DNA of 64,000 nucleotides from Pseudonocardia sp. DSM 110487 (GTDB lineage Bacteria > Actinomycetota > Actinomycetes > Mycobacteriales > Pseudonocardiaceae), in NCBI RefSeq assembly GCF_019468565.1, contig NZ_CP080521.1, positions 8,246,001 to 8,310,000 on the forward strand. The letters are read 5' to 3'. The notes under the pieces are model-generated. The model saw only the letters and a program-made list of their open reading frames with translations, searched no databases and was not told the origin of the DNA. Shown piece after piece: positions 51,083 through 59,049 of this stretch (within the stretch, counting starts at the first letter, position 1; each line of letters begins with the position of its first letter). Made by a program: the position numbers and the translations under genes.

Positions 51083-51107
51083 CGCCCGACCCTACGTGCG
51101 CCCGGCC

Positions 51108-51219
51108 CGACTCACCCGCACCCAGACCGCGACTCGCGCGCATCCAGACCGCGACTCGCGGACGAGGCGGAGCCCATCCCCGCGAGTCGCGGTCTGGGTG
51201 TACGCGAGTCGCGGTCTGA
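51108..51219. repeat. F3 repeat array: two left and two right arms
   Basis: CCAGACCGCGACTCGCG occurs at 51122-51138 and 51144-51160. The complement CGCGAGTCGCGGTCTGG follows at 51181-51197, and a one-base variant at 51203-51219. Alternative or nested stems of 16-17 bp can form. It fills the 146-base gap between the second BVMO gene and menC. Related half units are at 43863 and 15985. Confidence 0.78.
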
Positions 51220-51228
51220 GTACGCCGG

Positions 51229-52689
51229 CTACGCCAGCAGCTCGTGGTCGGACGGGCGAACCTTGCGGGTGCGGCGGCGGAAGTCGAAGGTGTAGCCCGG
51301 CCAGAGGGTGCGGTTGCGGCCGTCGTCGTCGAGGTACCAGCTGGCGCAGCCGCCCGCGGTCCACACCGATCCGTCGAGCCGGCGCTGCAGCGCTGCGTTG
51401 TAGGCATCCTGGCGGTCGCGGCGGGTGTCGAGGGCGACCGCGCCGTGCTCGTCGAGCACGCGCAGCGCGTCCAGCACGTAGTTGAGCTGCGACTCGATCA
51501 TGAAGACCATCGAGCTGTGCCCGAGCCCGGTGTTCGGTCCGGTGAGCACGAACAGGTTCGGGAACCCGGCGATCGTCGTGCCGAGGAATCCCTCGACGAC
51601 GCCCTTGTCGGCGAGCCGCACGCCGTCGCGGCCGGTGATCGGCACTGAATGCCCGACGCCCGCGGCCACCGCGAACCCGGTGCCGAAGATGATCGTGTCG
51701 ACCTCGTGCTCGACACCGTCGGCCGTCATAACGGCGTTCGGCGTGATCCGCACGATCTTCTCGGTGACCACGTCCACGTTGGGCCGCTTCAGCGCCGGGT
51801 AGTAGTCGTTCGACATCAGGATGCGCTTGCAGCCGATCGTGAAGTCCGGGGTGACCTCGGCCTCGAGGTCGGGCCGGTCGGCGAACACGCGGTGCAGGTA
51901 GGCGCGCGCGAACCGCTCGACGACGGCCATGCGCCGCGGCTTGAGGAACCCGCTGACGAGCGCCTCGTTCCGGGCGTAGATCAGCGCGCGCTGCAGCTTC
52001 TGCACTCCCGGCACGGCGCGGTAGAGCCTGCGCAGCGCGGCGGGAACGGGGCGGTCCGGCTTCGGCAGCACCCACGGCGCCGTGCGCTGGAACAGCGCGA
52101 GCGACGCCACCTTCGGCTGGATCGTCGGGACGAACTGGATCGCGCTCGCCCCCGTCCCGATCACCGCGACCCGACGGCCGGTCAGGTCGTGGTCGTGGCG
52201 CCACTGTGCGGAGTGGAACACGGCGCCGGTGAACTCGTCGAGGCCCGGGATGTCGGGCACCGACGGCTCGTGCAACGCGCCGGTGCCCCACACGAGGGCG
52301 CGCGCGTGCACCCGAGAACCATCGGCGAGCTCCAGCTCCCAGCCCTTGCCCGCCCAGCGCGCCGCCGTGACCTCCGCGCCGAAGCGGATCCGGTCGCGCA
52401 GGCCGTACCGATCGGCCACTCGCTCCAGGTAGGCGCGGATCTCCGGTTGCCGGGCGAACGTGCGCGTCCACTCCGGGTTGGGCGCGAAGGAGAACGAGTA
52501 CAGGTGCGACTGCACGTCACAGGCGCAGCCCGGGTAGGTGTTGTCGCGCCACGTGCCGCCGAGCGTGTCGCCCTTCTCCAGTACCAGGAAGTCCTCGCGA
52601 CCCGCCCCACGTAGCCGCACCGCGGCGCCGAGACCGGCGAACCCGCTTCCCACGATCGCGACGTCCACGTGCGTCCCGGTCTCGTGCAT
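51229..52689 (-). CDS. flavin-containing Baeyer-Villiger-type monooxygenase (second)
   Basis: This 486-residue protein has the N-terminal FAD site (VAIVGSGFAGLGAAVRLRGAG), GGTWRDNTYPGCACDVQSHLYSFSF, the fingerprint FTGAVFHSAQW (FxGxxxHxxxW) and the NADPH motif RRVAVIGTGASAIQFVP. This is the group of type I BVMOs common in actinomycetes, acting on cyclic or long-chain ketones. ATG at 52689 lies just left of three tandem palindromes in the divergent promoter, so the adjacent TetR regulator probably represses it. The substrate is unknown. Confidence 0.9.
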   Translation of the reverse strand: MHETGTHVDVAIVGSGFAGLGAAVRLRGAGREDFLVLEKGDTLGGTWRDNTYPGCACDVQSHLYSFSFAPNPEWTRTFARQPEIRAYLERVADRYGLRDRIRFGAEVTAARWAGKGWELELADGSRVHARALVWGTGALHEPSVPDIPGLDEFTGAVFHSAQWRHDHDLTGRRVAVIGTGASAIQFVPTIQPKVASLALFQRTAPWVLPKPDRPVPAALRRLYRAVPGVQKLQRALIYARNEALVSGFLKPRRMAVVERFARAYLHRVFADRPDLEAEVTPDFTIGCKRILMSNDYYPALKRPNVDVVTEKIVRITPNAVMTADGVEHEVDTIIFGTGFAVAAGVGHSVPITGRDGVRLADKGVVEGFLGTTIAGFPNLFVLTGPNTGLGHSSMVFMIESQLNYVLDALRVLDEHGAVALDTRRDRQDAYNAALQRRLDGSVWTAGGCASWYLDDDGRNRTLWPGYTFDFRRRTRKVRPSDHELLA

Positions 52690-52707
52690 CGGCTCCTCCT
52701 CGATGGG

Positions 52708-52748
52708 TTACCGCCGGTAACTTACCACGAGTAACTTACCTCCGGTAG
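52708..52748. promoter_or_regulatory. three tandem TetR-type operators, 14-bp period
   Basis: TTACCGCCGGTAA (52708-52720), TTACCACGAGTAA (52722-52734) and TTACCTCCGGTAG (52736-52748) are three copies of TTACC-N3-GGTAA, each starting 14 bases after the last. They lie between the divergent BVMO and TetR genes and end nine bases before the TetR start. Confidence 0.75.
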
Positions 52749-52757
52749 GGTCGTTCC

Positions 52758-53354
52758 GTGGACACTCGCCCGACCCGGCGCCGCGTCGGCCGCGCCGAGC
52801 GCGAGCGCCAGATCCTCGACGCCGCCGTCGCGGTCTTCGGGGAGCGCGGCTACCAGAACGCCTCGATGGACCAGGTGGCCGAGCGCGTGGGCGTGACGAA
52901 GCCGGTGCTGTACACGCACTTCGGCTCCAAGCACGGGCTCCTGCTGGCCTGCATCGCGCGGGCACGGGCGGAGCTGCTGGAGGTCACGTCGACCGCAGCG
53001 GCGGTCGCGTCCACCCCTGAGGAGATGCTGCGCAAGGGCACGCTCGCGTTCTTCGACTACCTGGAGCGCCAGGCCCCGGAGTGGACGATCCTCTACGCGG
53101 AGTCGGCGGTGACGGGCGAGGCGATCGAGGAGATCCGCGCCCAGCAGACCGACTTCATCGCCACCCTCCTCGCCGCGGCGGCCCCCGACACCGACCCGCA
53201 GCGCCTCGCCGGCTGGGCCAACGTGATCGTCGGGGCGTGCGAGCGGCTCGCGCTGTGGCGCTCCCGCTCCGGAATCACGAGCGAGCAGGCCACCGACTAC
53301 CTCATGGACCTCGTCTGGACCGGCCTCGGGAGGGCGGCAGAATTGCCGCAATGA
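52758..53354 (+). CDS. TetR-family transcriptional regulator
   Basis: This 198-residue protein has a TetR helix-turn-helix (about 14-60, RQILDAAVAVFGERGYQNASMDQVAERVGVTKPVLYTHFGSK) and a C-terminal ligand domain. The GTG start lies beside three operator repeats that also face the divergent BVMO gene, so it probably represses both. It overlaps the following siderophore-interacting protein gene by ATGA (53351-53354). The effector is unknown. Confidence 0.91.
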   Translation: MDTRPTRRRVGRAERERQILDAAVAVFGERGYQNASMDQVAERVGVTKPVLYTHFGSKHGLLLACIARARAELLEVTSTAAAVASTPEEMLRKGTLAFFDYLERQAPEWTILYAESAVTGEAIEEIRAQQTDFIATLLAAAAPDTDPQRLAGWANVIVGACERLALWRSRSGITSEQATDYLMDLVWTGLGRAAELPQ

Positions 53355-54094
53355 GTACGACGGCACCCCGGCTGCTGCAGGTGCGGCGCAGCGAGCGGAT
53401 CACCCCCCGGATGGTCCGCGTGACGCTCGGCGGCGACGAGCTCGCCGGGTTCGGCGGCGAGGGACCGGACCGGCGGATCAAGATGTTCTTCCCGGTGACC
53501 GGCCAGGAGCGGCCCGCCGTGCCGAGGGCGACGTCGGGCGGCCCGCTGTGGCCGGCAGGCGAGCCGCGCCCGGCGATCCGCACCTACACGGTGCGCCGGT
53601 TCGACGCCGCGGCCGGTGAGCTCGACATCGACTTCGTGCTGCACGAGGGCCACGGCCCCGCTGCCGCATGGGCCCGTGACGCCCAGCCAGGCGCATGGGT
53701 GGGCGTCTCCGAGCCCGGCGGCCGCTACGAGCCGGACCCGGCCGCCGACTTCCACGTGGTGATCGGCGACGAGACCGCGCTCCCCGCCGTCACCACCGTG
53801 CTCGCCGCGCTGCCCGACGACGTGCCGACGCTGGCGTTCCTCGAGGTCGCCGACGTCGACGAGGAGCAGCAGCTGCCCGGGTCGGCGCGGGTGCGGTGGG
53901 TGCACCGTGGTGCCGCCGAGCCGGGGGAGCCGCTGGCCGCGGCCGTGCGGGCCGCGGCGTTCCCGGCGGGGAGCGGACAGGCGTGGCTGTCCGGCGAGTC
54001 GGCCTGCGTGCGCGACCTGCGCAAGCACCTGCTCGACGAGCGCGGGCTCGACCGCAGGCGGGTCTACGCGACGGGCTACTGGCGGGCCCGGTAG
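53351..54094 (+). CDS. siderophore-interacting protein (FAD ferric-siderophore reductase)
   Basis: This 247-residue protein has the SIP family pattern: VRRSERITPRMVRVTLGGDEL, RTYTVRRFDAAAGELDIDFVLHEGHGPAAAWA for FAD binding, VVIGDETALPAVTTVLAALP, FLEVADVDEE and the C-terminal VYATGYWRAR. These enzymes release iron from siderophores with NAD(P)H. It is coupled to the TetR gene by ATGA. No siderophore biosynthesis gene is nearby, and iron-linked control is not evident from the promoter. Confidence 0.9.
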   Translation: MSTTAPRLLQVRRSERITPRMVRVTLGGDELAGFGGEGPDRRIKMFFPVTGQERPAVPRATSGGPLWPAGEPRPAIRTYTVRRFDAAAGELDIDFVLHEGHGPAAAWARDAQPGAWVGVSEPGGRYEPDPAADFHVVIGDETALPAVTTVLAALPDDVPTLAFLEVADVDEEQQLPGSARVRWVHRGAAEPGEPLAAAVRAAAFPAGSGQAWLSGESACVRDLRKHLLDERGLDRRRVYATGYWRAR

Positions 54095-54178
54095 GCCACT
54101 CCGGCAGCGTCCCGGCCGTCCCGCCGGGTGCTCGCACACCGGCCGCGGTGACCACGCTCACCTCGGATCGGCGTGGCA

Positions 54179-54206
54179 CACAGCTCGCTCACACGATCGC
54201 CACAAG
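54179..54206 (+). promoter_or_regulatory. PhoP-like box upstream of the GT2-GtrA gene
   Basis: CACAGC (54179), CACACG (54190) and CACAAG (54201) are direct repeats exactly 11 bases apart, ending 34 bases before the gene start. The 7-plus-4 spacing matches the direct-repeat form of the mycobacterial PhoP site. Similar repeats precede the response regulator (58248) and the second GT39 gene (60486). Confidence 0.55.
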
Positions 54207-54239
54207 GAGCCGATAGCGCCTGGTCGAACGCTGGGCTCC

Positions 54240-55496
54240 ATGAGCGTCGACACCGCACTCCGGCCTCCTCGCCACCGACGGTCCGAGCGCACCGTGCTCG
54301 ACATCGTGGTGCCGGTCCACAACGAGGAGGTGGACCTCGAGCCGTCGGTGCGCCGGCTGCACGAGCACCTGTCCGGGCAGTTCCCCTACGCGTTCCGCAT
54401 CACGATCGCGGACAACGCGAGCACCGACGCGACACCGCTGATCGCGGCGCGGCTGGCAGCTGAGCTCCCGGACGTCACCGCCCTCCGGCTGGCCGAGAAG
54501 GGGCGTGGCCGGGCGCTGCGGGAGGCCTGGTCGACGTCCGACGCGCACGTGCTGGCCTACTGCGACGTGGACCTGTCCACCGACCTGGCCGCGCTGCTCC
54601 CCCTCGTGGCGCCGCTGATCTCGGGGCACTCCGATCTCGCGATCGGCACGCGCCTCGCGCGCACCTCCAGGGTCGTCCGCGGCGCCAAGCGGGAGTTCAT
54701 CTCCCGCTCCTACAACCTGCTGCTGCGGGGAACGCTCGGCGCCGGATTCTCCGACGCGCAGTGCGGGTTCAAGGCGATCCGGGCCGACGTGGCCCAGCGG
54801 CTGCTCCCGCTGGTGGAGGACGCGGGCTGGTTCTTCGACACCGAACTGCTCGTGCTCGCGGAGCGGAGCGGGCTACGCATCCACGAGGTGCCCGTCGACT
54901 GGGTCGACGACCCGGACAGCCGCGTCGACATCGTCGCGACCGCCGTCGCCGACCTGAAGGGCATCGCCCGGGTCGGACGCGCGCTGGCGACCGGCCGGCT
55001 GCCCCTCGCTGAGCTGCGCGGACAGCTCGGGCGAAACCCCGATCCCGTGCCCGGGGTGCCCACCGGCCTCCCCGGCCAGCTCGTGCGATTCGCGGCGATC
55101 GGGGTGGCGAGCACCCTCGCGTACGCACTGCTGTTCCTGCTGCTGCGCGAGCCGGTCGGGGCCTACGCAGCCAACCTCATCGCGCTCGTCGTCACGGCCA
55201 TCGGCAACACCGCGGCGAACCGGCGCCTCACGTTCGGCGTGCGCGGCTCGACAGGCGCGGCCACCCACCAGCTGCAAGGCCTGATCGTCTTCGCGCTGGG
55301 CCTCGCGCTCACCAGTGGCGCACTCGCCGCGCTGCACACGTGGGTGCCGGCGGCGAGCCAGGCCGTCGAGCTGCTGGTGCTGATCGTCGCGAACGCGCTG
55401 TCGACGCTGCTGCGGTTCGTCGCGTACCGCTCCTGGATCTTCCGGAAACCCAGCGCCCGTCCGGCCGAACCGGCCCGTCAGGAGATCTCCGCATGA
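54240..55496 (+). CDS. GT2 polyprenyl-phosphate glycosyltransferase fused to GtrA-type flippase domain
   Basis: This 418-residue protein has an N-terminal GT2 (DPM-synthase-like) domain (about 20-250, with VVPVHNEEVDLEP, ITIADNASTD, YCDVDLSTD as the metal-binding motif and GFSDAQCGFKAIRAD). It is joined to a four-helix GtrA domain (about 280-405, FAAIGVASTLAYALLFLLLREPVG, ANRRLTFGVRG, FVAYRSWIF). It should make a polyprenyl-phosphate sugar and flip it outward. The following GT39 gene is coupled by ATGA. Together they resemble the three-component (CsbB/GtcA/YfhO type) glycosylation systems. Confidence 0.9.
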   Translation: MSVDTALRPPRHRRSERTVLDIVVPVHNEEVDLEPSVRRLHEHLSGQFPYAFRITIADNASTDATPLIAARLAAELPDVTALRLAEKGRGRALREAWSTSDAHVLAYCDVDLSTDLAALLPLVAPLISGHSDLAIGTRLARTSRVVRGAKREFISRSYNLLLRGTLGAGFSDAQCGFKAIRADVAQRLLPLVEDAGWFFDTELLVLAERSGLRIHEVPVDWVDDPDSRVDIVATAVADLKGIARVGRALATGRLPLAELRGQLGRNPDPVPGVPTGLPGQLVRFAAIGVASTLAYALLFLLLREPVGAYAANLIALVVTAIGNTAANRRLTFGVRGSTGAATHQLQGLIVFALGLALTSGALAALHTWVPAASQAVELLVLIVANALSTLLRFVAYRSWIFRKPSARPAEPARQEISA

Positions 55497-57436
55497 CGGC
55501 CACCCTCGCCCCCGCCCACCAGGCGCCCGCCGCCGTGGCAGAACGCCCGCGGCGCCGCACGGAGTGGATCGCACTGGCGATCCTCCTCGTCGCCACCGCC
55601 GTGCTCTACCTGTGGAACCTCGGCGCGGAGGGCTGGGCCAACACCTACTACGCCGGCGCCGTCCGCGCGATGACGCAGAACTGGACCGCCTTCTTCTTCG
55701 GCTCCACCGACGCCGGCAACACGGTGACGGTCGACAAGCCACCCGCGTCGCTGTGGGTCATAGCGCTGTCGGCCCGGATCTTCGGGCTCTCCTCGTGGAG
55801 CATGCTCGTGCCGCAGGCGCTGATGGGCGTCGGCGCGGTGGCCCTGCTGTACGCGGCCGTGCGCCGGGTGGCGAGCCCGGCCGCCGCGCTGCTCGCGGGC
55901 GGGGTGTTCGCGCTGACGCCGATCGCTGTACTCATGTTCCGCTACAACAACCCGGACGCGCTGCTCGTCCTGCTGCTCGTCGCCGCCGCGTACGCCACGG
56001 TCCGCGCGATCGAGAGAGCATCGACGCGGTGGATCGTGCTCGCGGGCGCGCTCATCGGCTTCGCGTTCCTGGCCAAGATGATGCAGGCCTTCGTCGTCAT
56101 CCCGGCGCTCGCGCTCGCCTACCTCGTGGCCGCGCCCACCGGGTTCTGGCGGCGGGTCCGCCAGCTGCTCGCCGCGGGGCTCGCCGTCGTGGTGGCCGCG
56201 GGCTGGTGGGTGGTGATCGCAGAACTGTGGCCCGCGAGCTCACGGCCCTACATCGGCGGCTCGGAGAACAACAGCGTCCTCGACCTCACGTTCGGCTACA
56301 ACGGCCTCGGCCGGATCTTCGGCCAGGGCGGTGGTGGACGGCAGATGGAACCGCCCGCCGGGATGGAGCTTCCGGCCGGGGCCGAGGCCGGTGGCGGTGG
56401 GTTCGGCGGATTCGGCGGCGCCGCGGGCTGGTCGCGCTTGTTCAACGAGCAGGCCGGTGGCCAGATCTCGTGGCTGCTACCCGCGGCGCTGGCGCTGCTC
56501 GTCGCGGGCCTGGCACTGACCTGGCGGGCCGCGCGCACCGACCGCCTGCGCGCCTCCCTCCTGCTCTGGGGTGGCTGGACGGTCGTCACAGCGGCGGTCT
56601 TCAGCTTCGCCCAGGGGATCTTCCACCCCTACTACACAGTGGCGCTCGCCCCCGGCATCGCCGCGCTCGCCGGGATCGGCGGGATGCAGCTGTGGCGGCG
56701 ACGGGCCGCATGGCCGGCTCGGATCACCCTTTCCGTGATCACCGCCGGTACCGCGGCGTGGGCCGTCGTGCTGCTGTCGCGCACGCCCGACTTCGTGCCG
56801 TGGCTGCGCTGGGTCGTGATCGCCGTGGCCGCGGTGGCCGTGCTCGCGCTGCTGATCGGAGCGCACTGGCGCAGGCTCGCCGTCGTCGCCGCGCTTGCCG
56901 TGCTGCTCACGGGGGGCGCCGCGCAGCTCGCCTACGCCGCCGACACGATCACGAGCACGCACAACGGCGGGAACCCGACGGCGGGCCCCGCCACGGCCGA
57001 CTCCGGCCCGGGCGGTGGTATGCGCTTCGGCCCTGGCCCCGACGGTGGCCGGCGGGACGACGGCGGCGCGAACCAGGGCGGCGCGGGTGGCGGCTTCGGC
57101 TCCCGGGCCAATGCCTCCGACCCCGAGTTCGTCGCGCTGCTGCGGAATGCCGGCACGAAGTGGGCGGCGGCCACAACGAGCGCGTCAAGCAGCGCGGGCC
57201 TCGCGCTGGCCAGCGGCGCCGACGTGATGGGCATCGGCGGCTTCAACGGCGCTGACCCCGCGCCGACACTCGAGCAGTTCCGGTCACTCGTCGCGGCCGG
57301 TGAGGTGCACTACTTCATCGGCGGTGGCGGTGGCCCGGGCGGCAACTCCGAGATCGCCACCTGGGTGCGGGACACGTTCACCTCCACCACCGTGGGCGGC
57401 ACCACCGTCTACGACCTGACCCAGCCGGTGGGCTGA
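55493..57436 (+). CDS. GT39-family glycosyltransferase, YkcB-like (copy 1)
   Basis: This 647-residue membrane protein has about 11 helices of the ArnT/PMT type, a Gly-rich loop (about 275-310) and a soluble C-terminal domain of the YkcA/B type (about 540-647). The first outside loop carries GWANTYYAGAVRAM and TVDKPPASLW (Lys82, the conserved DKPP of GT39 enzymes), and later FHPYYTVALAPG. It should take a sugar from a polyprenyl-phosphate donor and put it on an outside acceptor. It is coupled to the GT2-GtrA fusion and followed by a strong terminator. Confidence 0.88.
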   Translation: MTATLAPAHQAPAAVAERPRRRTEWIALAILLVATAVLYLWNLGAEGWANTYYAGAVRAMTQNWTAFFFGSTDAGNTVTVDKPPASLWVIALSARIFGLSSWSMLVPQALMGVGAVALLYAAVRRVASPAAALLAGGVFALTPIAVLMFRYNNPDALLVLLLVAAAYATVRAIERASTRWIVLAGALIGFAFLAKMMQAFVVIPALALAYLVAAPTGFWRRVRQLLAAGLAVVVAAGWWVVIAELWPASSRPYIGGSENNSVLDLTFGYNGLGRIFGQGGGGRQMEPPAGMELPAGAEAGGGGFGGFGGAAGWSRLFNEQAGGQISWLLPAALALLVAGLALTWRAARTDRLRASLLLWGGWTVVTAAVFSFAQGIFHPYYTVALAPGIAALAGIGGMQLWRRRAAWPARITLSVITAGTAAWAVVLLSRTPDFVPWLRWVVIAVAAVAVLALLIGAHWRRLAVVAALAVLLTGGAAQLAYAADTITSTHNGGNPTAGPATADSGPGGGMRFGPGPDGGRRDDGGANQGGAGGGFGSRANASDPEFVALLRNAGTKWAAATTSASSSAGLALASGADVMGIGGFNGADPAPTLEQFRSLVAAGEVHYFIGGGGGPGGNSEIATWVRDTFTSTTVGGTTVYDLTQPVG

Positions 57437-57459
57437 CCCCCTCCTCCCGCCGGCTGACC

Positions 57460-57497
57460 GGGTGGCCGTGCCCCATCCCTCCGGGGCACGGCCACCC
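57460..57497. terminator. bidirectional hairpin terminator
   Basis: GGGTGGCCGTGCCCC (57460-57474) and its complement (57483-57497) form a perfect 15-bp stem with an 8-base loop. It lies between the convergent GT39 and DUF2461 genes. Confidence 0.85.
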
Positions 57498-57508
57498 ACG
57501 CACCAGGC

Positions 57509-58174
57509 CTAGTGCCCTTCGCTCGGCGGTGCCGGACGGGGCCGCGGCGGCACCGGATCGGCCGGGCCGACGTGCGTGTCCAGCCACGTCACCACCGGCC
57601 CCGCTGCCCGCCATGCCGCCCGCACCCACTCCAGGGGCTCCCGTGTGGAGAGCCACGCACCCACCGGTCTCGTCGTGACGACCTGCAGCCCGGTCAGCTT
57701 GAGGAGGTCGATCCGCGGGTGGTCGCCCTTGAAGCCGCGGGGAACGCCACGCAGCGAGCGGCGGCGGTCGACCTGGTACCCGGCGAGCAACCCTTCGAGC
57801 TGGTCGCCGGGCGCCTCGAGCACCGCGACGCGATAGCTGCGCAACTGACCGGAGTCGAACGTCCAGTGCCCCACAGCGGTGGTCAGGGCGGTGGCCGACA
57901 GCACGACGGTGAGGGCCGAGCCGCCCGGGCTGCTGGCGATCCCGCCGGTGTCGGTGCGATAGGGCGGGGAAGAGGGGCGAAAGCGGCGGTTGCGGTACGC
58001 GCGCAGTACCCGGATCGGCCCGAACTCGGGTTCCAGCTCCGCTGCCAGCGCACGCATCGGACCCTGCACGGCGGTGGCGTGGCGGTGGCCCTTCGCCTCC
58101 CAGAACTCCCGGGTGTTGTCGGCTTCGATCTCGGCGAGGAACGCCGTGGCGTCGCTTGGCCAGCCCGTGAACAT
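57509..58174 (-). CDS. DUF2461-family protein
   Basis: This 221-residue protein has the DUF2461 pattern: FLAEIEADNTREFWEAKGHRHATAV, FGPIRVLRAYRNRRFRPSSPPYRTDTGG, and RGVPRGFKGDHPRIDLLKLTGLQV. No membrane segment or signal is seen; the C-terminus is Pro-rich. The function of the family is unknown. It is divergent from the response regulator, so the shared promoter region may control both. Confidence 0.85.
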   Translation of the reverse strand: MFTGWPSDATAFLAEIEADNTREFWEAKGHRHATAVQGPMRALAAELEPEFGPIRVLRAYRNRRFRPSSPPYRTDTGGIASSPGGSALTVVLSATALTTAVGHWTFDSGQLRSYRVAVLEAPGDQLEGLLAGYQVDRRRSLRGVPRGFKGDHPRIDLLKLTGLQVVTTRPVGAWLSTREPLEWVRAAWRAAGPVVTWLDTHVGPADPVPPRPRPAPPSEGH

Positions 58175-58247
58175 GTCGTCCTCCTGTCGGTCGGTTCGTG
58201 ATGACCGGCATGGACGACGGCGAGGGCCCGCAGGTTCCCTCGAGAGC

Positions 58248-58286
58248 CACAGGTTTCACACAGGTTCCGCCCATCGAGGTCACAGC
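58248..58286 (+). promoter_or_regulatory. PhoP-like box upstream of the response regulator gene
   Basis: CACAGG (58248), CACAGG (58259) and CACAGC (58281) are direct repeats with spacings of 11 and 22 bases, ending 22 bases before the chosen start. The same 11/22 pattern is found at 60486-60524. The site suits autoregulation. Confidence 0.55.
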
Positions 58287-58308
58287 CTCGCGCGCGAGCC
58301 TGGCTAGC

Positions 58309-59049
58309 ATGGCGACGATGCGGGACACCGGACCTGAGCTGCGGCGGGCCGACGGTGGTCCGATCCGGGTTCTGGTGGTCGACGACGAGGCGTCGCTGTC
58401 GGAGCTGCTCTCGATGGCGCTGCGCTACGAGGGATGGGACGTGCGGACGGCCGCAGACGGCACCACCGCAGTGCGCGTCGCCCGCGAGCACCGCCCCGAC
58501 GCCGTCGTGCTCGACGTGATGCTCCCCGACTTCGACGGCCTCGAGGTGCTGCGCCGCATGCGCGCCGAGAGCCCCGAGGTTCCGGTGCTGTTCCTCACCG
58601 CCCGCGACGCCGTGGAGGACCGGGTCGCCGGGCTCACCGCGGGCGGCGACGACTACGTCACCAAGCCATTCAGCCTCGAGGAGCTGGTGGCGCGGCTGCG
58701 CGGGCTGCTGCGCCGCTCCCGCATGACCGCCGCCCGGGAGGGCTCCGAGCTCGTGGTCGGCGACCTCGTGCTCGACGAGGACAGCCACGAGGTCCGCCGC
58801 GGCGACGACCTGATCGAGCTCACCGCCACCGAGTACGAGTTGCTGCGCTACCTCATGCGCAACCCCAAGCGCGTGCTGTCGAAGGCCCAGATCCTCGACC
58901 GCGTCTGGAACTACGACTTCGGCGGCCAGTCCAACGTCGTCGAGCTCTACGTCTCCTACCTGCGCAAGAAGATCGACGCCGGACGCGCGCCGATGATCCA
59001 CACGGTGCGCGGGGCGGGGTACGTGCTCAAGCCGGCGGCCGGCGGGTGA
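58309..59049 (+). CDS. OmpR/PhoP-like response regulator
   Basis: This 246-residue protein has a receiver domain (VLVVDDEASLSELL; phospho-acceptor Asp69 in VVLDVMLPDFDG; LTARDAVEDRVAGLTAGGDDYVTKPF with the conserved Lys) and a C-terminal winged helix (LTATEYELLRYLMRNPKRVLSKAQILDRVWNYDFGG...YLRKKID). It resembles mycobacterial PhoP strongly along the length. ATG 58309 is chosen because the frame further upstream runs through the repeats. The stop overlaps the kinase start (GTGA). Confidence 0.92.
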   Translation: MATMRDTGPELRRADGGPIRVLVVDDEASLSELLSMALRYEGWDVRTAADGTTAVRVAREHRPDAVVLDVMLPDFDGLEVLRRMRAESPEVPVLFLTARDAVEDRVAGLTAGGDDYVTKPFSLEELVARLRGLLRRSRMTAAREGSELVVGDLVLDEDSHEVRRGDDLIELTATEYELLRYLMRNPKRVLSKAQILDRVWNYDFGGQSNVVELYVSYLRKKIDAGRAPMIHTVRGAGYVLKPAAGG

